Shown piece by piece: positions 1-41,432 of a DNA stretch of 64,000 nucleotides; the stretch's first letter is position 1; each line of letters opens with the position of its first letter. The DNA lies in assembly GCA_940671915.1 (NCBI GenBank), contig CALNVZ010003430.1, positions 14,677,212 through 14,741,211 of the forward strand. Direction: 5' to 3'. Source of the DNA: Paracentrotus lividus (Eukaryota; Echinodermata; Echinoidea; Camarodonta; Echinidae). The position numbers and the translations under genes are program-made. The notes beneath the pieces were generated by a model, which was not told the DNA's origin, ran no database searches, and saw only the letters and a list, made by a program, of their open reading frames with translations.

Positions 1-142
1 TAAGAATACCATTTAGTGATTTTATTATTTCCTTTCAATTTAGCTTTCACTTATCAATGTGTAACCAAATTTGTTAATAATCTCAACCCAAACAGCACGC
101 CATTTATACACAAAGATCTAATGGAACTCTTTCCAAACTAAC

Positions 143-29695
<29,553 letters not shown>

Positions 29696-29699
29696 CGTT

Positions 29700-29900
29700 T
29701 ACTTGTAAATTATATACCGACATCTGAGATGACATCAGCCTGCTTCGAATCCGCCCTTGTAACTGCTGTAAAGCAGTACCTACTATACTGTTTTTGGCCT
29801 TTCAGCACGCCTAGCTTGCGGGCGGCGCCGGGGTGTGGGAGCGCGGCGGATCGGAGCGGAGGCGATGATGGCCTCACTAGCTGAGCTCGCTGCAACTGTA
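29700..29900 (-). promoter_or_regulatory. SEC14L1: Candidate 5'UTR/promoter region of SEC14L1
   Basis: Just upstream of the start codon the sequence changes from A+T-rich to strongly G+C-rich with many CpG (about 29815-29870, for example GGGCGGCGCCGGGG). The surrounding 20 kb is much more A+T-rich. This suggests a CpG-type promoter or 5'UTR. No clear TATA box at a useful distance was seen and the transcription start is not determined. Confidence 0.35.
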
Positions 29901-29958
29901 AAATAATAAATCAGTCGATCCCCATCTACGTTCAGAACAAGACAGTTATTCTTTCTGC

Positions 29959-29959
<1 letters not shown>

Positions 29960-30033
<74 letters not shown>

Positions 30034-30054
30034 CTTCTTCTTTTTTTTTTTTTT
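29960..30054. repeat. Long poly(T) tract
   Basis: A run of 74 T, a short CTTCTTC break, then 14 more T. It could be a minus-strand retroposon tail or an assembly or slippage effect. It yields a poly-Lys reading-frame artefact. Confidence 0.95.
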
Positions 30055-30335
30055 AAACTTGTTGTATCCTTTGGCATTTTTAGTGAGCAAGTACGTTATT
30101 TCCAAATTTGTGGAATTATGTTTCAATATTATACGAAATACACCGTTCATTATTACTCAATGTAATAATTTTCTGCATGACTATCTCTTTATTCTGAATG
30201 GTAGTATCCATCTCTCTCTATACTTTTTAGCTTCAGTCCTAGTTCACTGATTTTTAGTTTTCTATCTCTTTCTTTTACCTTATCCCTTTTTTTTTACCAT
30301 TATATGAAAATGTTGCCAAAGTTAAGTGATTTATA

Positions 30336-31134
30336 TAAACCCCTCAAAAAGTTCCACAACTCAACTTTGGGGTATAATAACTTTTCAAGTACGTGTTGGT
30401 TATTCCTGATGATTATACCATTGAAAAGTTAATTCATTCCCTTTTTTTATTGATATCCTATTTGTAATGACTGGATCATGATTAATGCACAGAATATCAG
30501 AATATGGGGAAAAGTCAAAAGTTAAATGCTGTAATTGTGATTGATCACATTGAAGTTCTACAACACGACTTTTTTTTCTTGATTTCATATCATTGAAAAG
30601 TAAATTTATTTTTAGTTTTATTGATACCTTATTTGTCATGGTGAGGTCACGCCTAAATCCACAGAACCCCTGAACATATTCAAAGCAAAAGGAAACATTT
30701 TATTCAGATGAAAGTTCTGCAAGAATAATTTGAACTTTGATAAATTTTAATGTGGGTTTTAATTATTATTGATTTTATACCATTGAAAAGTTCATTTTAA
30801 TCCTCTTTCCAATGGCGACATCACATTTAAATGCACAAAACTTATTGATATAATACAAAGTGAAAAGTGTAAAGTTGCAAAATGCATTGTTAGGCATATT
30901 GCTCATATTGAGTTACTCTCAATAGACAAAATAGTCCCGAAAGGCATTCAATTTGCAACTTTTGACTTCTGGCTTGTACTGATATTCAGTTGTTCTGTGC
31001 AAACAAGCACAAATAGGGTATTGAAAAGAGGATTACATGAACTGTGACAATGGTATAAATATAAAAAATAATCAGAAGATACCACAAATTTTATCAGGGT
31101 CTGAAGTAGAGTTTCGGAACTTTTTAGGGGTTTA
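30336..31134. mobile_element. MITE-like element, about 0.8 kb, TAAACCCCT ends
   Basis: The left end TAAACCCCTCAAAAAGTTCC pairs with the right end GGAACTTTTTAGGGGTTTA. A motif ACCATTGAAAAGTTAAT recurs at about 30418, 30592 and 30779, and inverted near 31015-31055. So the arms also hold internal repeats. No credible coding frame. Confidence 0.7.
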
Positions 31135-31624
31135 TTTTATTTATTAAGTTGTAGGGTGAGCTCTTAAGACTGCCCCCTTTCCCACCCCCACACAAATAAG
31201 CGCACAGCTTGCTATGTAGTCTCAACAAAGCATCCGACTCATGAACGCGAGGTCATGGGTTCTTCTTCTTCCAATAGTGTGCATAAACCTCCAAGGAGTA
31301 TCACCGCACAACAGTTGGTTGTCTGTAATGTCAGCTGATTAAACGCGTACAATCCCTGCATCATGATGACCGACTCATAATACCAAATACTTTTTAAAGA
31401 ATAGGACCCTCTGCCTTTTAGCCAAGCGCTCGGCATTTTAGAATGTAAACTGATAGACTGAAATGGTAATAATAAAAATTATTTTATACATGGTCCGTTG
31501 GGACAACAGTTTATTGAAGAATTCGCCCATTAATTGCCCCCATTTCTAGTTCTGGATAAAGAAATCGATTTCTTCCGTAGTACGCGGATACAGAACGCGC
31601 GCGGCCTCATCCCGGGGGGGGGGG

Positions 31625-31764
31625 GGGGGGCGTTTCATCAAAGGACTTGTCGGAGCGTTTTATCCGACAAACTGTTATAAGCTACTGAAATGCTGGCATC
31701 TGATTGGCTGAGAGCAAATTTGTCGGATAAAATGTCCGACAAGTCCTTTCATGAAACGCCCCCC
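31625..31764. mobile_element. MITE, 140 bp, GGGGGCGTTTCAT ends
   Basis: GGGGGCGTTTCATCAAAGGA and TCCTTTCATGAAACGCCCCC are inverted ends. CTTGTCGGA and TTATCCGACAA pair inside, so most of the element can fold into one hairpin. A run of G precedes it. The ends are related to the nested element at 24724. Confidence 0.8.
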
Positions 31765-32139
31765 TCGTGTACCCCGACTCCCAATTTAGAAGAAAGTGCT
31801 TAAAATCGGGCATTTTGAGCCTTTTTGCCCCCCTCCCCTTCGGAAATATATATATCCTATCGATGGATGACTGACCCCAGGCCACCTACCCCTGGTACTC
31901 CTATGGATTTTAAGTTGACCGTTTAGGTGGCTGGAAAAAAAATATTGTAATGCGTATTTTACCCCCACGGGGCCCTAACCGTTTCAGACCGCCCCCACTC
32001 TAATTTCCGTGGTCAACTTGAAAACTAAATGATTATGTTCGACCACCCCTGCTCATTTTTGCCCGTCAAAGTTTCGGGCACCTTTTTGTCGACCAGGGAG
32101 CCAATTGTTCCTTAGTCTAACACCCCCCCCCCAAAAAAA

Positions 32140-32142
<3 letters not shown>

Positions 32143-32174
<32 letters not shown>
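32143..32174. repeat. (CA)n microsatellite
   Basis: About sixteen CA repeats following C9 and A10 homopolymers. Confidence 0.95.
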
Positions 32175-32177
<3 letters not shown>

Positions 32178-32310
32178 TCTAATGCGTATTTATTGATATA
32201 TGGTATAATGTCTCTTATATGTATAAATGGTAAAAAGGGGGATTCGTTTAAAATTGGAATATTTTATTTGCGTTTACAGATAATGACAGGAAAAAAGAGG
32301 TTATGAACTA

Positions 32311-32642
32311 CAGAGTGAGTCAATAAAAATGTCCCATCAGTTTGAGGTTGTCTTGTGAAAAGTGTGAAGATTTAATCATGGGTTTCTCATATCCTGGCAA
32401 CGTTTGTTTTATCTTCATCCATCTATTTGGCGCAGATGATATTCTACCGTCTTCTGAAGATTGTCTGTAACTCAGTCATGCGAGCAAAGATCCAAATGAA
32501 AAGGGTACCAACAAATGCTTGGAGGATGACTCTACCAAGACGAATCATAAAACTCATGATTAAATTGATAAAATGTTCATGCTTCAAACAAGACAACTTC
32601 AAAATGTTGGAACATTATTTCTTTTTTTACTCATTATGTATA
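32311..32642. mobile_element. Diverged hairpin MITE, about 330 bp
   Basis: The left arm TGAGTCAATAAAAATGTCCC..GAGGTTGTCTTGT pairs with the right arm ACAAGACAACTTC..GGAACATTATTTC..TACTCAT. ATTTAATCATGGGTTT pairs with AAACTCATGATTAAAT further in. The region has no convincing coding sequence. Confidence 0.55.
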
Positions 32643-32999
32643 CAGTACTTTGACTTTTACCAGGTTAACTTTGGCTTAATGAATTTTTTGGATTATTGGT
32701 CGGTTCGGATTCAGTGTCAGGGACTCTGCTAATAAATGCTATATGTTAATGTTAATGTTAATGAGCCATTATTGTGACTTTTTAAGGTGGTATCGGCACC
32801 TGCCACGAGGTTCGCGTCTAGTTTGCGACTCCTGGTCTCCGGTCAGACACTAATTAATTTGAGTATTAATTGTTACGGAAATTATTGTTCAGATCAGTCT
32901 AATTCAGTTATAAAAAAACTAATTAAAATATGCTTTATTAATTCGCAAATTATTTTAAGGAAACAATTGAGTTGAATTGAAGAAAAGGTGGAACTTCAA

Positions 33000-33110
33000 T
33001 TATCTTTATTTATTTATTTATTTTTATTTATCAATTCGTTTATTTACCCAGGGTAGCCTGTTTAGTGATACACTGTTCTCAACCAGGGCCCTGCACACTC
33101 GCCTGCAAGA
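33000..33110 (-). mobile_element. Possible retroposon 3' end with (AAAT)n tail
   Basis: Read on the minus strand, a segment ending CTACCCTGGGTAAATAAACG is followed by an (AAAT)n-type tail. This is the plan of some LINE/SINE 3' ends. There is no body with coding content, so it is a weak assignment. Confidence 0.35.
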
Positions 33111-34480
33111 AGAAATCATAGAAGAAAGAACTGTATAGAGACTTTACTTCAATAGGCCTACAATTATTTAAAATGCATTCGAAAAAAAATAACAATCAAA
33201 CGATTTCCCCGCATACACCTTCCTACCCGTTTGTGTACAAATAAAAACATTATAATGGTTAGTTGATATATAGTAGCTCAACCTGACAAGTAAAGTTCAA
33301 TTTAACATTAAGAGAAAAGGTCAGTAAAATTTTGAGAAAATATTTAGCCTATACAGAATAAAACATTATGTTAAAAACAAATAGTATAATTAAATGTATA
33401 GTCATTGGTAGTTATCATAGTATTCGTGCTTCTAATCATTTTAAGTTTGTACAATATTTTATATTAAAAAAAAACTTTCAAATCATCCTATCTAAACGAG
33501 GATAACAAGAACACACCAAGCCCTGTCATTTGAAAGGAAATACGAAAATATCAGACTTGTAATCAAAATATATATATTTCAAGCCTATATTTTGATATAA
33601 TTTGCATTTTCCTGAAAAAATAATATTTTCAGGAAAAGAATAAAACGTTTTTTTAAAGATTTTGGCTACAAATTAATGATTGTAATATATAGTTTAATCC
33701 TATATGAAAGCCCATCTTCCCTAGGATTATCGCAAAAATTAATGCACATTATTTAGATAGATAGATTTGGCACATTATATATAGTTATCCATAACGTCAC
33801 TAGAAGATTCTGATTAGATTGCGATGTTACCATCAAATTTGACGACAACTTTAAGGATGCATTCGACACCAACATTTGAATTTGCCGATAAACAATTGCA
33901 CCCCATCTAACAACTCGCCTGCAGATTTTTAGTTACTAAAAGTAAGGCATTTAACGGAGTTGTCGCATTAATCAACTTATAAAGTTTGAGGGATAATTGT
34001 TGCCCTCCCCTTTGGTCATGTTGGTAATGTCCATGCGTATGCCCAGGTCTATACTTTCAATGTTTTTCTCTTTCCTTTTATCCTCTGTCGAGGCATTTGT
34101 TTCTTATTTACATTATAGTAATATCCAATAAATTAAACCAGCGTGTCATGAATGATTACCAGCACTTCTTTGAATTCGTTGACAAGGACCTTGCACCTGT
34201 TTACCACATCGTCACCCTCAAAATTAATTGCCTAAATCATGTTTTATAGTATTTTGAGAAAAATTATTTAAAAAAAATATATAAAAAAAAACACAGTTGG
34301 TTATTGATATAGTAGGCCTACATTAGACTTGGGAAGTTTAGCCAAGTCTCTCATAAAGTAATTACACTACTTGCAAATTACTTGGGGAACAATTTGATTT
34401 AGGCAACAGTTATACCTCTAGCTGTATAGTAGGCAAATATCTTATTTTGGTGAATTGCTTAAATTAGGCAACCCGCATTA

Positions 34481-34486
34481 TTTATT
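34481..34486 (-). terminator. Candidate polyadenylation signal of the sulfotransferase gene
   Basis: AATAAA on the minus strand about 63 bases past the stop codon. An ATTAAA variant lies even closer (34547-34542). This suggests a short 3'UTR. Confidence 0.5.
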
Positions 34487-34548
34487 TTTAAAATTTAGTA
34501 TGGTGACAATGTTTAAATGTGAATTGAAATTCATAAATACTTTTAATA

Positions 34549-36018
34549 TCATGAATTATCACGGATAATCAGTTGATTATAAGTTTCGTATCCCATCAGT
34601 TTTAAAACATCCATACATTCTTCTTCCACCTGGTCGATTTCTATTTTCATCAGATCATTCATCCAGTGAGTAGCTGCCACATGGGAATTCTTGCGAGTTG
34701 AAAACACACCACCGCTACTTTTGGGTACACGGGTATTCCCTAACACCCAGCGCTGGACCTCTTGTGGGAAAGGTATCCCTGTAAACTTGTAAAGTTCTTT
34801 GGTAACCTTCAGAGGACTATCCGCAAAGTCTTCATACCTGACGAGGTAGTACCGGTCCTTCAGCCAATCTGGTATAAGATCAGGTGATACGATCGCGTTC
34901 TCTCTGATCCACTTGCACATCCCTTGAACAGTCTCGGAACTGATTGTAGGCGAGTTGAGAAGTCCAAGTTGCTTCAATCGCCCAAGCTTCCAGGACTGTG
35001 ACGGTAGTCTCCATGATAATGCAGCCTGGTTGGACAACTTGAGTTTGTAGTTGATCCTGGAGATTGCCGAGCCTCTAGGATCACGTACTAAATGTATGAT
35101 CTTTAGGTTGATTTTATCGTCGACTATCAGAGGTTTCAGAGTTTCCAGATTGGCTCGTATCATCTTTGCAGCAACTCGACCTTTGTATCTAATCCTACAT
35201 ATTTCACTCATCCATACCGCGGATGTCAAACTGCATCCTTTGAAAGATGCCCTGCACATTGCTTTGTTATTAATTTTCCCGCCCCAAGCATTAATTATCT
35301 TGACCCAATCCGCATCAAAGCGGCATCTTGATAATTTACGCAAGACATCTCGGGACATTTGTTGGTTCTCAGGGCTATAAAGTGAAATGCCTTTTGTTTT
35401 TCGCATTTGTATAGTTGGAAACAAAGGTTCGAATAGATAAAACAGGTTTGAATTCTGATTGAAGAGTTCTCCAAAGACACTAGACCCGAATCGCCACTGG
35501 GCCAAGATGAAGACAATTGGAGGGGCATCTGTTGTCTTCATGGATCCTTTACTGTTGGTTGTCCGATTCCTGTAGAGATCTATGTAAAGTTCAGGGTCAT
35601 AGTATCTGAAGCTGGAATTTGACGACACTTCGCCTGAGAAATCATCTAAATTATCTAAAACTGAAAATTTGTCATTTTCGTCCTCGTCGTCTTCAGCAGA
35701 ATGTGAATCGTCATCAACACCTTCATCTTCTTTGTCCTCTGTGAAAGACGAAAGCTCATAGTCCAATTCGTCATCACTCAATCCCTTTGATGCCAATATG
35801 TCTTTTACATCAACATCTTCTCTCAAGGTGTGTTCATGAGCAAAGCTTGTATTCGAAATATATGATCCGCGATACCGTGGCCTTTGTTTAGTTTTCACAT
35901 ACATAACATGCTTGGAAGCCAGATCTATACAAGTATACAACGAAGCAAACACTATAAAACCAACCAGGGTACATACAATCAACCAGTATAATATCCGAGT
36001 AGACAATTTCGCCGCCAT
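34549..36018 (-). CDS. Carbohydrate 6-O-sulfotransferase, CHST1/CHST3-like (intronless)
   Basis: A single 489-residue frame with ATG in good context (CAGAAATGG). It is a type II Golgi protein: a short cytosolic tail, a membrane segment at about 9-31, then a stem with a strongly acidic stretch (about 82-127). The catalytic domain spans about 165-485. The 5'-phosphosulfate loop is QWRFGSSVFGELFN (174-187), followed by FYLFEPL as in CHST1/CHST3. The 3'-phosphate motif is HLVRDPRGSAISRI (309-322), and RYEDFADSP (394-402) is also family-typical. N-glycosylation sequons lie at Asn56, Asn134 and Asn151. Family members transfer sulfate from PAPS to the 6-OH of Gal, GalNAc or GlcNAc in glycans. The acceptor cannot be told from sequence. 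The loop has Phe where Ser/Thr is usual (R-F-G-S-S). Confidence 0.9.
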   Translation of the reverse strand: MAAKLSTRILYWLIVCTLVGFIVFASLYTCIDLASKHVMYVKTKQRPRYRGSYISNTSFAHEHTLREDVDVKDILASKGLSDDELDYELSSFTEDKEDEGVDDDSHSAEDDEDENDKFSVLDNLDDFSGEVSSNSSFRYYDPELYIDLYRNRTTNSKGSMKTTDAPPIVFILAQWRFGSSVFGELFNQNSNLFYLFEPLFPTIQMRKTKGISLYSPENQQMSRDVLRKLSRCRFDADWVKIINAWGGKINNKAMCRASFKGCSLTSAVWMSEICRIRYKGRVAAKMIRANLETLKPLIVDDKINLKIIHLVRDPRGSAISRINYKLKLSNQAALSWRLPSQSWKLGRLKQLGLLNSPTISSETVQGMCKWIRENAIVSPDLIPDWLKDRYYLVRYEDFADSPLKVTKELYKFTGIPFPQEVQRWVLGNTRVPKSSGGVFSTRKNSHVAATHWMNDLMKIEIDQVEEECMDVLKLMGYETYNQLIIRDNS

Positions 36019-37179
36019 TTCTGGAGATTGTCAGATGTCAAAACTTGATGTCGTCTAGGTATGGTTGTTCGACTCGTAAACTAGCAGACGACGATGACGA
36101 ATAAACATATTTTTTTCTACCAAAAAGTCCTTTTTTTTCAATAAGAGATTGGGTGAGAATCGATCATGCAGATGGCACAACAATCAACGATGTATATACA
36201 ATAAGTGGTTAAACATCTCGTCTTGAACGTTCCTATTATGTCCAACCGTGTCCTCGTAGTGTTACGTAATGATATCAGTAATGAAAGGTTTTGAATAATA
36301 ATAGGTTCAACGTGTAGCATACGGGATCAGGAGTTTGCATGGTGCTGCGGTAACGCCCATTGTCATCTCTGAGCATCAGTCTACAGACTGATTCAGGTAG
36401 GCCTATAGTTCATCCCGACAGTTGCGTCTTTCGGATGGTGATGTCAATGGTCGGTCCTAGCTAGACGAAATAATCATATTTGATTGATACACGTAATGAG
36501 TCAAAACCCTATAAACAAACCATACGCTTTAGCAGAGAAGGTAGGAGATTCCAGTGATACAAAAAAAAAATCAGGGTTGATGCATCAACTTTATACAGTG
36601 CGTATCGAAAAAAAGGGACAATTCGTTTTTAGAGGGGCTATATTCCAAGCTCATCTATTTTGGCTATTTGTATACGACAAAATAATTAAAGAAGAAGTTA
36701 CTCCTCACCTTCAGGTGACAGGTACAGAATAGATTTATCCAAGTAACTTTTTTTATCAAATGGAAGACTGAGTGAACGATTTTATTGGTGTCACACACAA
36801 TGTAGCACGCGATCCTATCCAGGGACAGCATTCACTGAGTTTTTTTTTTTTTCATTTTCTCAAAACTTGCAAAAAATTAATTCTGTTCCTATCACCTTCT
36901 ATTGCAAGTTACTCGCTTATTATACGTTACATTTATGATTCAAGAAAGGTATCAAAGCAGAGGTCAAGATTCAAGAGTTTGTCTTAATAAATGATGTCAC
37001 ATAATAATAACATAAATAAATGATTTTGGAATATAATCCCTCTAAAAATGGATTACTTTTTTTTTATACGCATGTTTATTAAACTTACAGTATAAAACTG
37101 AATTTCATCACAATGTTTGTAAGCTGTTTCCTATATTGGAGTGAGTAATCAAACGGCCCTGTAGATGATGGAGCATGTA

Positions 37180-38723
37180 CACTGTAAAAATAACATGCTG
37201 CTTTGTAATTATTCCATGATTTTCTTGAGGAGATTTAACTTCAAAAAGACAGCATTAAAATTAAAACATTCAAATTAAGTCTTACTAACTCAAAATTTAA
37301 GTGTCGTTGAATTTACTCGTTTTTTTTTAAAGGTACAATATACATTTAGGAAAATTCAAGTAATTCTAGCTTGCTATGATTAAGTAAATTTAACTTCATT
37401 AAGCACATTTCTTTTAAATACTTATTACTTAAAAAATCAAGTTGAATGTACTTATTTTTTTTTCAATTAACGCCTTATTTACATAATACATGAATATTCA
37501 TTAAGAGCAAGTAAATGTTCAAACTATTATATAACTGTCATATATATTTGTGCTTGAAATTGTTTTGGATGAGGGTGTGTAAAAAAGTTCAATTTTTTGT
37601 TGAAGCAAAGAAAGAGCAACATTAAACAGCAACTCAACTGAAAATCCCCCTTTTTTTTTTTAGGTTTTAGGAAAAAGTTCTCACTGTTTTATTTGTTAGG
37701 ATGCACTGTTTGAGATATAAATATAAATGTCAGTACCTTACCAATTACAGGTAAGTGATAAAAATGAAGTATGATATTTGGTTTAAACATGTAGGTTGAA
37801 ATGATGTCAGTGAACTTTCGTGCTTAGAAAGTCTCCTCCCCCATTTTTTATTTACTTTTTTTTTTTTAAACAGTGTACAGTGTAGGCCTACACTGTAAAA
37901 AAAAAAAAATACCGTCGTATTTATTTAATTCAATTATGTTAAGAAACTGCCTTAATTTGTTCGAGTATTAACAACTCCATGCTATTTTAAGTATATTCTA
38001 CTTAAAATGATATGAAGTTATTATTACTTGATTCAATTAAGTAAGACTTAATTCAATTGAGTAATAGAACATTTAAAAAAAAATGGGGGAGGGGACGTTC
38101 TTAGAACGAAAGTCCACTGACATTATTTCAACCTACATGTTTAAACCAAATATCAGAGTTCATTTTGTCACTTATACCTGTAATTGATAAGGGACTGGCA
38201 TTTATATCTCTAACAGTGCATCCTAACAAATAAAACAGAGGAAACTTTTTCCTAATACCTAAAAAACAAGGAATTTCAGTTGAGTTGCCGTTTAATGTTG
38301 CTCTTTCTTTGGTTCAATAATTTTTTTTTACACACCCTAATCCAAAACAATTTCAAGCACAAATATTTATGACAGTTATCTAAAATTTTGAACATTTACT
38401 TGCTTTTAATGAATATTCATGTTTTATGTAAATAAGGCGTCAATTTAAAAAAAATAAGTACATTCAAATTGGTTTTTTAAGTAATAAGTATTTAAAAGAA
38501 ATGTGCTTAATTGAATTTACTTAATCAAAGCAAGTTAGAATTATTTGAATTTTCCTAAATGTATATTGTACCTTTAAAAAAATGAGTAAATTCAACGATA
38601 CTTAAATTTTGAGTAAGTGAGACTTAATTTGAATGTTTTAATTTTAATGTTGTCTTTTTAAAGTTAAATTTACGTAAGAAAATCATGGAATAATTTCAAA
38701 GGAGCATATTATTTGTTACAATG
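37180..38723. mobile_element. Large foldback element, about 1.54 kb
   Basis: Two arms (about 37180-37872 and 38071-38723) are inverted copies, over 90 percent alike by eye along about 650 bases, with a loop near 200 bases. Landmarks in both arms include ATTATTCCATGATTTTCTT, GGTACAATATACATTTAGGA, GCTTGAAATTGTTTTGGAT and TTTGGTTTAAACATGTAGGT. Ends read CACTGTAA and TTACAATG next to TA. There is no transposase frame. The loop holds ACAGTGTAGGCCTACACTGT, itself a perfect 20-base palindrome. Confidence 0.9.
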
Positions 38724-39860
38724 TACGAATAAGTAATGTCAACTTTGATGGCTAAAGTCTGTGCCCATTTTGGCAAGCACAGCCTGTTGAGCGTCTTTCC
38801 CGCTGATCTGCTTTTCTTCTAATCATCTATTAATTAGAGGCGAAAAGGTTATTGGATGACACTTTTGCCAACAACATAAACGTTAAAGAATCCATTTTCT
38901 AAGGTCCATTAATAAGGTTTATTGAAAATTATTGAAGGTTTAAGCAAGAAGGTGATGCATTCTAAATTTACGAAGTATACGAGTATTTGCACATAAAAAG
39001 AACAAAATTGGAAGAAAACAAATAATATAAAAAATTCAATACAAAAATACATACAAAAATCACAAGTAAACAAATTCATATTAAGAACACATTTAAAAAA
39101 TATATAAATTAGTGATGTGGAAACTTACCACGAGTTGATAAAGTTTATAATAACATAATTATATTGAAAAAAAAACCGAGTTTTACTATAAAAATGGAGT
39201 ATTTACAAAAAGATAAAATATATGTGATCCGTCCATTGGATATCTATAGGAATGAGAACTATGTGGAGGCTTACAAAAATCTAGGCTGTTGGGCCCTTCA
39301 TGCTGTCAGTAGGCTACATGACTGTAATAATGCGTCGAAAACCCTGTCATTTCTATTTCCTAAGCATCATTACATGTTTTACAATAAGATAAGTTATTAT
39401 TTTCCCTCCATTGACTACCAAAGTACGCTTTTGACTTTAGTGATCTAGGAAATTAAGTAGGCGACCGATTCGCTTCCAAATCTCAGGCAATTCCTGTTTT
39501 AACTAAAGATTTGCAATTACGATTACAGCATTAGCTGGAAGATTTTTTTTTTTTCTATTTTTCATGAAGTTAAGCAATACCTTTGCATGAACATGTATAT
39601 CAATTAAACAAGGTACAGACAAGAATGAATTTTGATAGGTTATTAAGAACGATAGTGCAAAATCAAATATCACTCAAAATAGTGTTCGTTTTGTTATATA
39701 ATTTGATACTTTTACACGAGTACTGCAGAAATAAAGTAGTATTAAAGTGCCATTCCTTGTTAGTTAAAATTCATACTCGTAATTTAAACTTTTTACATAT
39801 TAGAATTTATAAGACTTTGTCATATGTTTAAATTATGAGTAGCAATGTAAATACAATATA

Positions 39861-40537
39861 CAGTGCGTCCCAAAAAGAACTATACACTTTCGACATGGCT
39901 ACCAAATGAAAAATATGATTCTTGGGGAAAAGGTTTATATGTATATAAAGCTCATATCCTCAACTATCTTTATGACACAAAAAATTCCGAAATTAACGCA
40001 TTCTTCATTGAGCAATGCCCACTTTTGTGAAGGACATTAAAATTACCCTGCGCAGGAATTCGCTATTCATTTATCTAGTATCACCTGGGTATGGCACACC
40101 AGGAGGGATTCAAAGCAACAATGGAATAAATCAGCTAACAGAGTAAACGATATACCGAAAGTCAGAAATAAACAATAAATATTATGCACAAAATGTAGTT
40201 TTTCACCGTTTTGTTTTCATATCATTGAGTTTTGCTCTGACTTCAGTTCATTTTTGTCTTTGTAAGCCGATTTATTCCACTATTGTTTTGAATCCCTCAG
40301 TGGCGTGCCATACCAAGGTGATAACTGAATACCGAATTCCTGCGCAGGCTAATTTTTGTGTCCGTCACAAAAGTGGGTATTGCTTACTGAAGAATGCGTT
40401 ATTTTCGGAATTTTTTTGTGTCATAATGATAGTTGAGGATAATGAGCTTCATATATATCTAAACTTTTTCCGAAGAACCATATATTTTTTATTTGGTAGC
40501 CATTTAAAAAGTGTATTGTTCTTTTTGAGACGCACTG
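39861..40537. mobile_element. Hairpin MITE, CAGTGCGTC ends, copy A
   Basis: The element is palindromic for nearly its whole 677 bp. CAGTGCGTCCCAAAAAGAAC at the left pairs with GTTCTTTTTGAGACGCACTG at the right, and GCGCAGGAATTCG.. pairs with ..CGAATTCCTGCGCAGG inside. TA dinucleotides flank both ends. An open frame in the right arm is the shadow of the hairpin and resembles no known protein. Confidence 0.9.
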
Positions 40538-41432
40538 TATATACAATTTAATATACCGAAAGATGCAGCCATACTTAGTACTTAATCTATATTGCTACAT
40601 GTGTTAATTGTTAAATTATATAATTAGTATTACATAATTTGCTTTTAAGCTGTTACATTTTCATTGATTTAGGTTCATCCATGTGTCACAAAACCTTTTC
40701 TTATAGTGCTCGAATGCTATAGGTAGTAAAGTAGTATTGCGTCATCCTGCACTTTGGTTCTTAGGGAAGATGATAGATTCATTACTGTCTTCCAGACACA
40801 GACTTTGGCATTCAGGGAGGAAGTCTCGATGGCGAGCAGACGTTATCAGGTCACTTGATGATGCAAGGAGGAGACACTCTCTCTACGGGAGCTAGAGAAA
40901 CGGGGTGTAAAAAATAACCGTAATCATTTCTATCCCAATCGGCCGTTCGAAAGGCTGTATGTATATGGGGTAGTCACAATTCGGGCCGGTAATTTTGAAG
41001 AAAAAAATATAATAAAATATATAAATATATATATATATATATATAATTTTGTCGACTATAGCGTCCCCTGGCTTTGCTATTATTACTTTGCGAGTGATTA
41101 AAAATTAATGGTGTTACCATTAGAAAGGGCCATGACGATTCACCCCTCCCCACCGAATCATAGACACATCAACAACGACAACACAACGTTGATCGGTTAA
41201 TATGGGGGTATTTAACATTAATCAGTTAATCAGATATTGTTTTATGTCCTGCATTGATCATAATGCCAAAAGAGTCATAACTGAGATTCGAAGACGGATA
41301 AAGGACCTCACGAGCGTTTCCATTTGACCAACTCTATCGGATCTATATACACACCAGTATATAATTATGACAGACAAAGTCTATTTGTTAATCGTGAAGT
41401 ATAAGGTCCTTGATGACATCCTAAACCATACC

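Larger units (their letters stand above)
29696..34548. other. Intergenic region between SEC14L1 and the sulfotransferase
   Basis: It contains the SEC14L1 upstream region, a long poly(T) run (29960-30054), and MITEs at 30336-31134, 31625-31764 and 32311-32642. It also has a (CA)n tract at 32143-32174, a probable retroposon tail at 33000-33110 and A+T-rich unique DNA. No coding gene was recognised. Confidence 0.7.
36019..41432. other. Intergenic region between the sulfotransferase and monoamine oxidase
   Basis: The largest contents are a 1.54-kb foldback element (37180-38723) and a hairpin MITE (39861-40537). A lone CAGTGCGT-type end lies near 36596. The remainder is A+T-rich with poly-T runs and (TA)n near 41025-41044. 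No coding gene was recognised. Confidence 0.7.

Noticed and set aside
40225..40551. A 108-residue open frame
   Set aside because: It lies in one arm of a hairpin MITE and resembles no known protein.
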